From positions 320,661-384,660 of the forward strand of contig JACKEJ010000012.1 in assembly GCA_020633055.1 (NCBI GenBank): a stretch of DNA of 64,000 nucleotides. Reading direction: 5' to 3'. Made by a program: the position numbers and the translations under genes. Shown here in pieces: positions 1 through 7,779 of this stretch. Source of the stretch: Sandaracinaceae bacterium (GTDB taxonomy: Bacteria > Myxococcota_A > Polyangia > Polyangiales > Houyiibacteriaceae). Position 1 is the first letter of the stretch. Every line of letters starts with the position of its first letter. A model generated the notes under the pieces. That model was not told the DNA's origin. It saw only the letters and a program-made list of their open reading frames with translations, and searched no databases.

Positions 1-490
1 CGGGGAACGAGTCGCGGATCATCAGCGTGCGGCTCGGCTCGTTCGTGCAGCGTGTGAGCACCTCACGGAAGGGCTGCGCGTCGGCCTCGCCGAGGGGTGC
101 CGCGCTCTCGGCGCTGGCGTCCAGCTTGGGCGAGTCGGTGAAGCGCGTGGTCAGCGAGAAGCCGTGCTCGCTTGGCTGGTACGTGCCCGTGAAGGGGGTG
201 GGGGTCTCGAGCATCAGCGGCCGTTCGAGGCGCAGCGCGCAGCGCAGGGGGAACGCGCTCGGGACGGCCTCGGCGCCACGCAGGGCGCGCAGCACGGACA
301 CGATCCGCGCATAGGCGTGCAGCCCTCCGTGCAGGCGTCCCGGGGGGCCGGCCAGCGCCGCGCCGAAGAAGGCCTCGCCCGTGAACGCGCCGCTCGCGTC
401 TGGCTCGAGAGGGGAGCCTCCCTGACCGGAGACGCTGGCGTCTAGCGCGCGGCGGAAGGCTTCGGCGGACGAGGGCGTGGGGGCGCTCAT
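1..490 (-). CDS. Hotdog-fold (PaaI-like) thioesterase-like protein, 3' part off window
   Basis: An ATG at 490 opens a reading frame that runs leftward with no stop for 163 codons and leaves the window, so the C-terminus is missing. The sequence has G-R-L-H-G-G-L-H-A-Y (about residues 56-65), which resembles the G-x-x-H-G-G signature of PaaI/acyl-CoA thioesterase hotdog proteins. It continues with alternating hydrophobic strands (PLRCALRLERPLML), as expected for the hotdog sheet. The gene is divergent from purH, with 149 bp between the starts. The substrate cannot be told. The family call rests on the short motif and strand pattern only, so it is tentative; that the frame is coding is more secure. 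Confidence 0.55.
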   Translation of the reverse strand, partial: MSAPTPSSAEAFRRALDASVSGQGGSPLEPDASGAFTGEAFFGAALAGPPGRLHGGLHAYARIVSVLRALRGAEAVPSAFPLRCALRLERPLMLETPTPFTGTYQPSEHGFSLTTRFTDSPKLDASAESAAPLGEADAQPFREVLTRCTNEPSRTLMIRDSFP

Positions 491-558
491 CCGAGGTCAT
501 AGCGTGTCCCCGAGTGACGCGCATGGGATGGCCCAGGCGGCTTGTGGTCCACCTCGGT

Positions 559-586
559 TTGACCGCTTCCCACAAGACGCTATACG
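559..586 (+). promoter_or_regulatory. Sigma-70-type promoter for purH-purD
   Basis: TTGACC at 559-564 and TATACG at 581-586 are separated by 16 bp, close to the TTGACA/TATAAT consensus and unusual in such GC-rich DNA. The predicted transcription start lies about 45 bp before the purH GTG. No purine riboswitch or obvious operator is seen in the leader. Confidence 0.6.
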
Positions 587-639
587 GGCAGCTCCCTGCG
601 CGTGGTCACCGTCGGCTGCGCCGAGCTGGAGGTAGCGTC

Positions 640-2187
640 GTGCGCATCGAACGAGCGTTGGTGTCGGTCTCGGACAAGACCGGAGTCGTGGATTTTGCCA
701 AGGGGCTGGCCGCTCTCGGCATCGAGATTCTCTCCACGGGGGGCACCGCGAAGGCGCTGCGCGACGCGGGCCTGACGGTCGTCGACGTCTCCGAGTACAC
801 CCAGTCGCCCGAGATCATGGACGGGCGCGTCAAGACCCTGCACCCGCGAGTGCACGGCGGCATCCTCATGCGTGACCTCGACGAGGACCGCGCGGCCCTC
901 GCCAGCATCGGCGGCAAGCCCATCGGGCTCGTGTGCGTGAACCTGTACCCGTTCGAGAAGACGGTGGCCGCGGGCGCCGCGCACGACGAGATCATCGAGA
1001 ACATCGACATCGGTGGGCCGTCGATGGTGCGCAGCGCCGCGAAGAACCACAGCCGCGTCACCATCGTGACCGAGCCCGCCGACTACGGGCGCGTGCTCGA
1101 GGCCATCACCGGCAACGGGGAGACCACGCTGGCTCTGCGCGCCGAGCTGGCCGCCAAGGCCTTCACGCACACGGCGGCCTACGACGGCGCCATCGCGGCC
1201 TACATGACCCGCGAAGAGGGCTCCGAGTACCCGGGCACGCTCACCCTGAGCTTCCGCAAGGGCTACGACGTGCGCTACGGCGAGAACCCCCACCAGAAGG
1301 GCGCGTTCTACATCGACCGCGACGCCGAGCCGGGCAGCCTGGCCTTGGCCGAGTCGCTCGACGAGGGCGGCAAGGAGCTCTCGTTCAACAACCTGGTGGA
1401 CGTCGACGCCGCGCTGGACGCCGTGCGCGAGTTCACCGAGGGCCCCGCGGCCGTGGTGGTCAAGCACACCAACCCGTGCGGCGTGGCGCGCGGCGCGACC
1501 CTCGAAGAGGCGTACCGCGTGGCGCGCGAGGCCGACTCGCAGAGCGCGTTCGGCGGCATCGTGGCGCTCAACCAGCGCGTGGACCTGGCCACCGCAGGCG
1601 CGCTGGCCGAGACCTTCATCGAGTGCGTCATCGCGCCGGGCTACGACGACGAGGCGCTGGCCAAGCTCAAGAAGAAGAGCAACCTGCGCATCCTCGCCAC
1701 GGGCGCGTGGCTGGGGCCCGAGCACAGCGCGCTCCACTACAAGCGCATCAGCGGCGGCGTGGTGGTGCAGGACCGCGACGCCACGGGTGGCGTGGAGGTG
1801 CGCGACGCCAAGGTGGTCACCAAGCGTGAGCCCACCAAGGACGAGTGGGCCGCCCTCCAGTTCGCCTGGCGCGTGTGCAAGCACGTGAAGAGCAACGCCA
1901 TCATCTTCGCCAAGCCCGACCGCACGGTGGGCGTCGGCGCCGGGCAGATGGCGCGCGTCACGGCCGTGAAGATCGCGTCCGAGAAGGCGGGCGAGCTGTC
2001 GCAGGGCGCGGTCATGGCGTCCGACGCGTTCTTCCCGTTCCCGGACGGCATCGAGGCCGCTGCCGCCGCGGGCATCACCGCCGTAGCTCACCCCGGTGGC
2101 TCCAAGAACGACGACGCCATCATCGCGGCCGCCGACGCCGCCGGGCTGGCGATGGTGTTCACGGGCGTCCGGCACTTCCGTCACTGA
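640..2187 (+). CDS. purH: Bifunctional AICAR transformylase / IMP cyclohydrolase PurH
   Basis: PurH catalyses the last two steps of purine synthesis, formylating AICAR with 10-formyl-THF and closing the ring to IMP in the cytoplasm. The N-terminal cyclohydrolase domain shows SVSDKTG (9-15), LSTGGTA (31-37), KTLHPRVHGG (65-74) and NIDIGGPSMVRSAAKN (about 121-136). The transformylase half shows RYGENPHQ (about 211), the Lys-His pair in VVVKHTNPCG (about 275-276) and SQSAFGGIVA. The GTG at 640 is chosen because family members begin just before this sequence and GGAGG lies 8 nt upstream. The frame stays open further upstream, but that stretch is not family-like. The 515 aa length is normal. purD follows after 15 nt, presumably in the same transcript. 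Confidence 0.97.
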   Translation: MRIERALVSVSDKTGVVDFAKGLAALGIEILSTGGTAKALRDAGLTVVDVSEYTQSPEIMDGRVKTLHPRVHGGILMRDLDEDRAALASIGGKPIGLVCVNLYPFEKTVAAGAAHDEIIENIDIGGPSMVRSAAKNHSRVTIVTEPADYGRVLEAITGNGETTLALRAELAAKAFTHTAAYDGAIAAYMTREEGSEYPGTLTLSFRKGYDVRYGENPHQKGAFYIDRDAEPGSLALAESLDEGGKELSFNNLVDVDAALDAVREFTEGPAAVVVKHTNPCGVARGATLEEAYRVAREADSQSAFGGIVALNQRVDLATAGALAETFIECVIAPGYDDEALAKLKKKSNLRILATGAWLGPEHSALHYKRISGGVVVQDRDATGGVEVRDAKVVTKREPTKDEWAALQFAWRVCKHVKSNAIIFAKPDRTVGVGAGQMARVTAVKIASEKAGELSQGAVMASDAFFPFPDGIEAAAAAGITAVAHPGGSKNDDAIIAAADAAGLAMVFTGVRHFRH

Positions 2188-2202
2188 GCGCAGAGGTCAC
2201 CC

Positions 2203-3489
2203 ATGAAGGTCTTGGTCATCGGAAGCGGCGCGCGTGAGCACGCCCTGGCGTGGAAGCTCTCGCAGGACGAGGGCACGTCCGTGGTGGTCGCCCCCGGCAA
2301 CGCGGGCATGAGCGCCGTGGCCGAGCGGCGCCCGCTGCCCAAGGCCACCCCCGAGGCCGTCGTCGCGCTGGCCCGTGAGGTCTCTGCCGACTTCGTGGTG
2401 GTCGGCCCCGAGGCCCCGCTGGTCGACGGCGCGATCGACGCGCTCACTGCAGCGGGCATCGAGGCCTTCGGGCCGCCTCGCTTCCAGGCGCAGCTCGAGG
2501 GCTCCAAGATCTTCTCCAAGGAGTTCATGGCGCGGCACGACGTGCCCACCGCTGGCTTCCGCGTGTTCGACGACGCAGACGAGGCCGAGGCCTACGTGCG
2601 CGGCGCCGGTCGTCCGCTGGTGGTGAAGGCCGACGGCCTCGCGGCGGGCAAGGGCGTCACGGTGGCCAAGGACGGCGACGAGGCGGCGGACGCCGTCGAC
2701 CGCATCATGCGTCAGCGCGAGTTCGGCGGTGCCGGCGCGCGCGTGCTCGTCGAAGAATGCCTGGTGGGCGAAGAGGTCAGCTTCCACGTCGTGTGCGACG
2801 GCGAGCGCTACGTGGCGCTCGCGCCCGCGCAGGACCACAAGCGCGCGTTCGACGGCGACCAGGGACCCAACACGGGTGGCATGGGCGCCTACTCGCCGCC
2901 GCCGGTGTTCACCGACGCCGTGCTGCAGAAGACCCTCGCGCGCGTGGTCGAGCCCACCCTCGCGGGCATGCGCGCCGAGGGGCACCCCTTCCGCGGGGCG
3001 CTCTTCGTGGGGCTGATGATCGTCGACGGAGAGCCGCTCGTGCTCGAGTACAACACGCGCTTCGGCGACCCCGAGTGCGAGAGCATGATGATGCGCTGGA
3101 GCGGGTCCATCCTGCCCCTGCTGCAGGGCTCGGCCCGCGGCGACCTGAGCGCTGTGACGCCCGCCTGGGACGCCCCCGTCAGCCTGTGCGTGGTGCTCGC
3201 GTCGGGGGGCTATCCGGGCGCCTACGAGACGGGCAAGGTCATCACCGGGCTGGACGCGGCGGCGCAGGTCGAGGGCGTGCAGGTGTTCCACGCCGGCACC
3301 GACGAGCGGGACGGACAGCTGGTCACCAAGGGCGGCCGCGTGCTCACCGTCACGGCTGTTGGCGAGACGTTCGACCAGGCGGCCGAGCGGGCCTACCGCG
3401 CCGCGGACGCCATCGCCTTCGACGGCAAGATGCTGCGCCGGGACATCGGCTTTCGCGCCCGTTCCCCCGAGGGCCTGCGCGGGTCGTGA
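2203..3489 (+). CDS. purD: Phosphoribosylamine-glycine ligase PurD (GARS)
   Basis: PurD joins glycine to phosphoribosylamine with ATP, the second step of purine synthesis. This 428 aa ATP-grasp protein starts with the nucleotide-fold motif VLVIGSGAREHAL. It carries GPEAPLVDG, the ATP-grasp loop around VVKADGLAAGKGV, the signature DHKRAFDGDQGPNTGGMGAY, and the metal-binding EYNTRFGDPE. Length and motif order match the family. It lies 15 nt after purH. Its stop overlaps the GTG of the next gene (GTGA), which suggests translational coupling to that membrane protein. Confidence 0.97.
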   Translation: MKVLVIGSGAREHALAWKLSQDEGTSVVVAPGNAGMSAVAERRPLPKATPEAVVALAREVSADFVVVGPEAPLVDGAIDALTAAGIEAFGPPRFQAQLEGSKIFSKEFMARHDVPTAGFRVFDDADEAEAYVRGAGRPLVVKADGLAAGKGVTVAKDGDEAADAVDRIMRQREFGGAGARVLVEECLVGEEVSFHVVCDGERYVALAPAQDHKRAFDGDQGPNTGGMGAYSPPPVFTDAVLQKTLARVVEPTLAGMRAEGHPFRGALFVGLMIVDGEPLVLEYNTRFGDPECESMMMRWSGSILPLLQGSARGDLSAVTPAWDAPVSLCVVLASGGYPGAYETGKVITGLDAAAQVEGVQVFHAGTDERDGQLVTKGGRVLTVTAVGETFDQAAERAYRAADAIAFDGKMLRRDIGFRARSPEGLRGS

Positions 3490-5618
3490 CGCGCCACCCG
3501 TGGCTGGCCCTGGTCGACGCGCTGGGGCTCCTGCTCGTCCTGGGCTTCGCGCTCCAGGTGCTGCCCGCGCGCTATCTCCCGTTCGACCTGCCCCTCGGGC
3601 TGCTCGCGCTCTCGTTCTGCGTGTCCGCCCTCGCGCTGCTGCGTGGCGGGCTGGCGGGGGCGCGGGTGGCGGGCTGGGCCATCGCGCTGCGCATGCTGTT
3701 GGGTCTCGGCTTCCTCGGACTCTTGACCCTCACGGCGGCGGACATCAGCGGACGCTTCGGCCCCATCGGTCCGGTCGGGGCGGGCTTCATGGTGTTCGGG
3801 TTGCTGCTTTTCTTTCCCTACGTGATCGTCTTCCCGGCGCTCCAGCTGGCGCACCTGACGCGGGTTCACGGAGGTGACGCGGCCCGCGCGGCGCGCCGTC
3901 TGCGCGGGCTGCTGTTGGGCGCGCTCACCGCGCTCGGGCTCGCGCTCCTGGGAGGTCGGGCCTACGCCATGGGTCACACCGCAGACGCGCCCAGCGAGGA
4001 CGTGATGCGCGCGGCCTTCGCCGCCATGCGCGGGGAGGGCGAGGCACCCGCGCACGTCGCGGCCGGGCCCGTGGTGCTGGAGCTCATCCGAGGGGGCCGC
4101 TCGCGCGCCCAGTACGTCGGGACGGAGTCTCTGCACGAGACGGTGGAGGGCGCGCTCGCGCGCTTCGGCACGCCGTTGCCCACCGACGGGCACTGGGTCG
4201 TCTCCGTGCCCACGCGTCGCTCGCGCCCGTCGCCGCTGCCTTGGCTTCATCTGCTCCAGATCGCGCCGCTCCACGACGGCGTGCTGCTGACCCGGGGTGA
4301 TGCGCGCGCGGTCGAGACCCCGACGGTGCTGCAGCTGAGCGGCGCGCACGTCGCGGTGCCCTTCGCGCCCATGCCCGTGTTCCAGTTCGGCACGGACTTC
4401 GGGGCCATCGTGGCGCGTCTCGGCGCGCAGCTCGAGGCGGGGGAGCCAGCCGGCGACCCCATCGTCGAGGTCCTGCGCTTCGCGACCTTCACGGATCCAC
4501 CGTTCCGCGACGCCACTCACCGCCGGCCCCTGCCCGAGGCGAGCGAGGCGGCCGTGCGCGCGGCGGTGGTGGACAGCGTGGAGTTCATCGTCCGGTTCCA
4601 GCGCGCCGACGGTCTCTTCGGCTATCAAGTGGACGCAGCCCGGGGCATCCCGAACAACGCGGGTTACGACTTCACCCGTCACGCTGGCGTGGCCTACTTC
4701 CTCGCCCAAGCGGCGCGCATGCTCCCGTCCACGCGCGCGCTGCTCGGCGCGGAGCGCGGCGTGCGCTTCTTGACCCAGCGGGTGCGTCCCTGCGGCCCGC
4801 ACGGAGCGCGCTGCGTGGTGACATGGAACGGGCCCGAGTTTGGCTCCACGGCGCTCTTCGCCGCGGCCTTGTTCGACCTGCGGGCGGTGGCGGACACGCC
4901 CGAGCTGGCGCAGCTGCAGCGCGACCTGCTGACCTTCTTGCATGCCCAGCAGCGCCCTGACGGGGAGATGCGGCACGGCTTCGACCTCGAGCGTGGCGAG
5001 CCCATCGACGTGCAGCTCATGTACTTCAGCGGGGAGGCCGCGTTGGCCCTGGTGCGCGGTGCGGCCAGCAGCGAGGACCCGGCCGACCGCGACGCCGCGA
5101 CGAGGCTGCTGCGCTACCTGGCGGTGACCGAGCGGGACGCGTTGGGCGAGCCCTACCTGATGGGCGAGGAGCACTGGACCTGCATCGCGTACGGTGAGTA
5201 CCAGACGCTGCTGGGCGCGGAGCTGCCCGAGGTGCGCGACTTCTGCGACCGCTGGGCGGCCTTCTCGCGGCGCGTGCAGTACGACGAAGGGGAGACGGTC
5301 TGGGACGTGACCGGAGCGTACGGCCTCGGGCCCATCATCCCGCCCCAGATGAGCGGCACCGCCACGCGCACCGAGGCCTTCGCGGCGCTGGCCAGCTGGC
5401 ATGGCGACGCGCGGGACCCCGACCTCGAGCGTCAGGTGGAGCGGGGCGTGCAAGCGCTCCTCCAGCACCACTTTCTGCCAGGCCCCACGCACCTCATGCG
5501 GCGACCCGAGGCCATGCGCGGCGGCACCACGGGGGCGCTCGGGGACCTGGTCGTGCGCAACGACTTCGTTCAGCACGCGGGGTCGGCCTACCTGCGTTAC
5601 CTCTCCGCACGCTTTTGA
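3486..5618 (+). CDS. Membrane protein with large toroid-like extracytoplasmic domain, function unknown
   Basis: This 710 aa protein starts at a GTG whose last bases form the purD stop, so it is probably co-translated with purD. About five hydrophobic segments lie in the first 160 residues (near 8-28, 37-55, 65-85, 97-118 and 135-155), followed by roughly 550 soluble residues. The C-terminal 350 residues have helix-pair repeats with motifs such as FQRADGLFGY, RHAGVAYFLAQAARM, QQRPDGEMRHGF and GEEHWTCIAYGEY. These recall alpha/alpha-toroid enzymes (glycosidase or cyclase-like folds), but I recognise no specific family. A role in purine synthesis is not supported by the sequence and its place in the operon may be incidental. 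Confidence 0.85.
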   Translation: MTRHPWLALVDALGLLLVLGFALQVLPARYLPFDLPLGLLALSFCVSALALLRGGLAGARVAGWAIALRMLLGLGFLGLLTLTAADISGRFGPIGPVGAGFMVFGLLLFFPYVIVFPALQLAHLTRVHGGDAARAARRLRGLLLGALTALGLALLGGRAYAMGHTADAPSEDVMRAAFAAMRGEGEAPAHVAAGPVVLELIRGGRSRAQYVGTESLHETVEGALARFGTPLPTDGHWVVSVPTRRSRPSPLPWLHLLQIAPLHDGVLLTRGDARAVETPTVLQLSGAHVAVPFAPMPVFQFGTDFGAIVARLGAQLEAGEPAGDPIVEVLRFATFTDPPFRDATHRRPLPEASEAAVRAAVVDSVEFIVRFQRADGLFGYQVDAARGIPNNAGYDFTRHAGVAYFLAQAARMLPSTRALLGAERGVRFLTQRVRPCGPHGARCVVTWNGPEFGSTALFAAALFDLRAVADTPELAQLQRDLLTFLHAQQRPDGEMRHGFDLERGEPIDVQLMYFSGEAALALVRGAASSEDPADRDAATRLLRYLAVTERDALGEPYLMGEEHWTCIAYGEYQTLLGAELPEVRDFCDRWAAFSRRVQYDEGETVWDVTGAYGLGPIIPPQMSGTATRTEAFAALASWHGDARDPDLERQVERGVQALLQHHFLPGPTHLMRRPEAMRGGTTGALGDLVVRNDFVQHAGSAYLRYLSARF

Positions 5619-5651
5619 CATGGGCGCCGGGAACGCGGTACACATCGCGTC

Positions 5652-5915
5652 ATGGCTCTGATCGAAACGGAAGAAGCGGCCCGCCGCTTGTCGCGCGCCA
5701 TCGCCAGCGACCTCTCGCTCTACAACGAGGACAAGATCGTCGAGGGCATCAAGGGGGACAACCTCTTCAGCGTGCTCGAGGGCGAGATCGAAGAGGGCCG
5801 CGCGCTGTTCCGCAGCCGCGTCGCCCCCGAGCTGTTCGAGAAGAACTTCTACGACCGCGCCATCATCGACATCCTCGTGCGCAGCAAGGGGCACGTCGAG
5901 TCGGTCATGTGGTGA
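5652..5915 (+). CDS. Small hypothetical protein (87 aa)
   Basis: A short soluble acidic protein starting MALIETEEAARRL, predicted mostly helical, with no signal peptide, membrane segment or cysteine. Codon use is typical of the neighbourhood, with G/C at third positions. It sits 33 nt after the purD-linked membrane gene and ends 4 nt before the convergent rluD stop. No strong Shine-Dalgarno sequence precedes the ATG. I do not recognise the family. The segments DLSLYNEDKIVEGIKGDNLF and KNFYDRAIIDILV look like conserved protein rather than chance translation. Confidence 0.7.
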   Translation: MALIETEEAARRLSRAIASDLSLYNEDKIVEGIKGDNLFSVLEGEIEEGRALFRSRVAPELFEKNFYDRAIIDILVRSKGHVESVMW

Positions 5916-5919
5916 CGGC

Positions 5920-6993
5920 TCAGCCGCGTAGCTCGGCGAGTGCGGCTTGGAAGTCCGCCGGAGGGGGCGCCTCGAACCGCACGGGTTCGCCCGTGATGGG
6001 GTGCACGAAGCCCAGCAGCTCGGCGTGCAGCGCCTGGCGGCCGATGGCGGCCTCGGCACGCTGAAGACGCGGGTCGCGGCTCTTCTTCCCGTAGAGCGGA
6101 TCCGCCAGCACCGGCGTGCCGGCGTCGCTCAGGTGCACGCGGATCTGGTGCGTGCGGCCGGTCTCGAGGGTCAGCGTCATGAGCGCGCCACCGTGCAGCC
6201 GCTCCGTCAGCGCGGCGTGCGTGATGGCGGGCTTGCCCTTGTTCACGGTCGAGCTGAAGCGCTTGCGGTCGTGCGGGTGCCGCCCATGCAGCGTGTCGAA
6301 CGTCTGCGTGCGCAGGTGCGGCCCCACGGCGATGGCCACGTAGCGCCGCTCGATGGTGTGGGTCTGGAACAGGCGGACGAGCCCCTCGTGCCCTTCGGGC
6401 GTCTTGGCCGCCACCATCACCCCGCTGGTGTCCTTGTCCAAGCGGTGGACGATGCCCGGGCGCGCGTGCCCTTCACGGAGCGAAGGGTGCAGCTGGGCGT
6501 GATGGAGCAGGGCGTTCACCAGCGTGCCGGTCGGATGCCCCGGCGCGGGGTGCACCACCATCCCTGCTGCCTTGTCGATGACGATCAGGTGCTCGTCCTC
6601 GAACAAGACCCGGAGCGGCAGGTCTTCGGGCAGCGCCTCCATGGGCGGCGGGGGGGCAGGGCGCAGCAGCACCACGCCCAGCGGTGCGGCGAGCGTCTTG
6701 CGATCCACCGGTTTTCCATCGAGCGTGACACGCCCTTCCGCGATGAGGCGCTGGATGACGCTGCGCGAGAACGGCATGTCGCCGTGCTCGGCCAGCACGC
6801 GGTCCAGACGCTCACCCGCGTCCTGTTCGCGGAGGAGGATGCGCAGCGCGGCAGGGGGCGCTGCACCCGGTCCCGCGACGAGCTCGTCGTCGTCTTCGAC
6901 GTCCGGGGCGTCGAGGAGTTCGTCCCCGTGCGACCCCGCGGTCGCGGCGCTGTGCGACCGGTCGCTGCTGGGCGGATGAGAAGGCGACGTCAT
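5920..6993 (-). CDS. rluD: RluA-family 23S rRNA pseudouridine synthase (RluD-like)
   Basis: This enzyme converts uridines to pseudouridine in RNA; RluD itself acts on helix 69 of 23S rRNA. The 357 aa protein has an acidic, poorly ordered N-terminus (1-50). An S4 RNA-binding domain follows (about 61-107, ERLDRVLAEH...LIAEGRVTLDG), then the catalytic domain with HRLDKDTSG, where D186 is the expected nucleophile. It ends with the RTHQIRVHL motif typical of the family. The ATG at 6993 lies 8 nt after the stop of the upstream DUF72 gene, so the two probably form an operon. RluA-family members differ in target site, so the exact specificity is inferred. Confidence 0.88.
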   Translation of the reverse strand: MTSPSHPPSSDRSHSAATAGSHGDELLDAPDVEDDDELVAGPGAAPPAALRILLREQDAGERLDRVLAEHGDMPFSRSVIQRLIAEGRVTLDGKPVDRKTLAAPLGVVLLRPAPPPPMEALPEDLPLRVLFEDEHLIVIDKAAGMVVHPAPGHPTGTLVNALLHHAQLHPSLREGHARPGIVHRLDKDTSGVMVAAKTPEGHEGLVRLFQTHTIERRYVAIAVGPHLRTQTFDTLHGRHPHDRKRFSSTVNKGKPAITHAALTERLHGGALMTLTLETGRTHQIRVHLSDAGTPVLADPLYGKKSRDPRLQRAEAAIGRQALHAELLGFVHPITGEPVRFEAPPPADFQAALAELRG

Positions 6994-7001
6994 CGGCGCG
7001 T

Positions 7002-7667
7002 TCAGCGGGCCGACAGGCGCCCGAGCAGCTGGTTGGCGTTGGTCTCCATGTCGATGTTGCAGAACACGCAGAAGGTGTCGCGCTTGCTCACGTCGGGGAG
7101 GGCCTTGATGTGCTGGGACAGCTGGTCGATGGAGGGTTCGTCGTAGCGACTCCGGTGCCCGGCGGGCCCCGCCAGGCGGATGTAGCGCAGCGGGCCGCTT
7201 TCGACCGGCTCGTGCAGGAGGGGATCGTAGGCCGCCACGACCGAATCGGATTGGGCCGCCTCCAGCACCTGCGCCGGCTTCCAGGCGGGGAAGTCGAACA
7301 CGAGGGCAGGGCCACCCTTGCGCGGTGCCAGCCCGACGATGCGCTTGAGCGCTGCCCGGTTGGTCTTGGTGGGGGTGAACGTAGCGGGGGCCCCGAACAC
7401 CAGCGCGCGCGCCTTCAGCTCGGTGCACAGGGCCATGACCGCAGTCAGGGCCTCGTCCGACTCGGCCGTCTTCTTGAAGGACGTGTCCCCCAGCAGCTTG
7501 GGGGCCAGCACGGAGAAGGCGAAGTCTTCCGGAGACTCACGGGTCCAACGACGGATGGAGCCTCGCCCAGGCATCGCGATCTCGGTGTCCGAGATCTCGA
7601 CGGCCGGGAATGCGTCCCAATAGCGACTGACAGGGACGGGAAAGCCGGAGCACGCGACCAACAGCAT
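7002..7667 (-). CDS. DUF72 (YecE-like) family protein
   Basis: A 221 aa protein resembling the DUF72/YecE family, which adopts a TIM-barrel-like fold and has no firmly established activity. Family features are the GFPVPVSRYWDAFPAVEI start, the WTRESPEDFAFSVLAPKLL segment, and the terminal YIRLAGPAG followed by a C-x-x-C pair (FCVFCNIDMETNANQLL). DUF72 proteins typically end with such an N-rich A-x-x-N-A-x-x-L segment. It is co-directional with rluD and 8 nt upstream of it. The ATG at 7665-7667 is the only plausible start. The gene is divergent from the OmpA gene. Confidence 0.82.
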   Translation of the reverse strand: MLLVACSGFPVPVSRYWDAFPAVEISDTEIAMPGRGSIRRWTRESPEDFAFSVLAPKLLGDTSFKKTAESDEALTAVMALCTELKARALVFGAPATFTPTKTNRAALKRIVGLAPRKGGPALVFDFPAWKPAQVLEAAQSDSVVAAYDPLLHEPVESGPLRYIRLAGPAGHRSRYDEPSIDQLSQHIKALPDVSKRDTFCVFCNIDMETNANQLLGRLSAR

Positions 7668-7779
7668 GGGCGCGGAGTATGACAGAAAACCGTGTGCGTG
7701 GTGGCCATTGCGCGCCCGCCTGTGCGCCGAGTGAGCAATCCTGCGCCCCGTGCTGCGGGGTTCGTGGTAGCGTCGCGCC

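Noticed and set aside
27..575. Plus-strand frames and a second minus-strand frame at the left edge
   Set aside because: They overlap the hotdog-like reading frame that has sensible hydrophobic strands and an HGG motif; the others are Arg/Ala-rich shadows.
514..639. Upstream extension of purH
   Set aside because: The frame is open, but it overlaps the promoter and lacks resemblance to PurH; the GTG at 640 has a good ribosome binding site.
3393..6059. 888-codon open frame on the minus strand
   Set aside because: It covers the toroid membrane gene antisense and spans the convergent boundary with rluD, with biased composition only.
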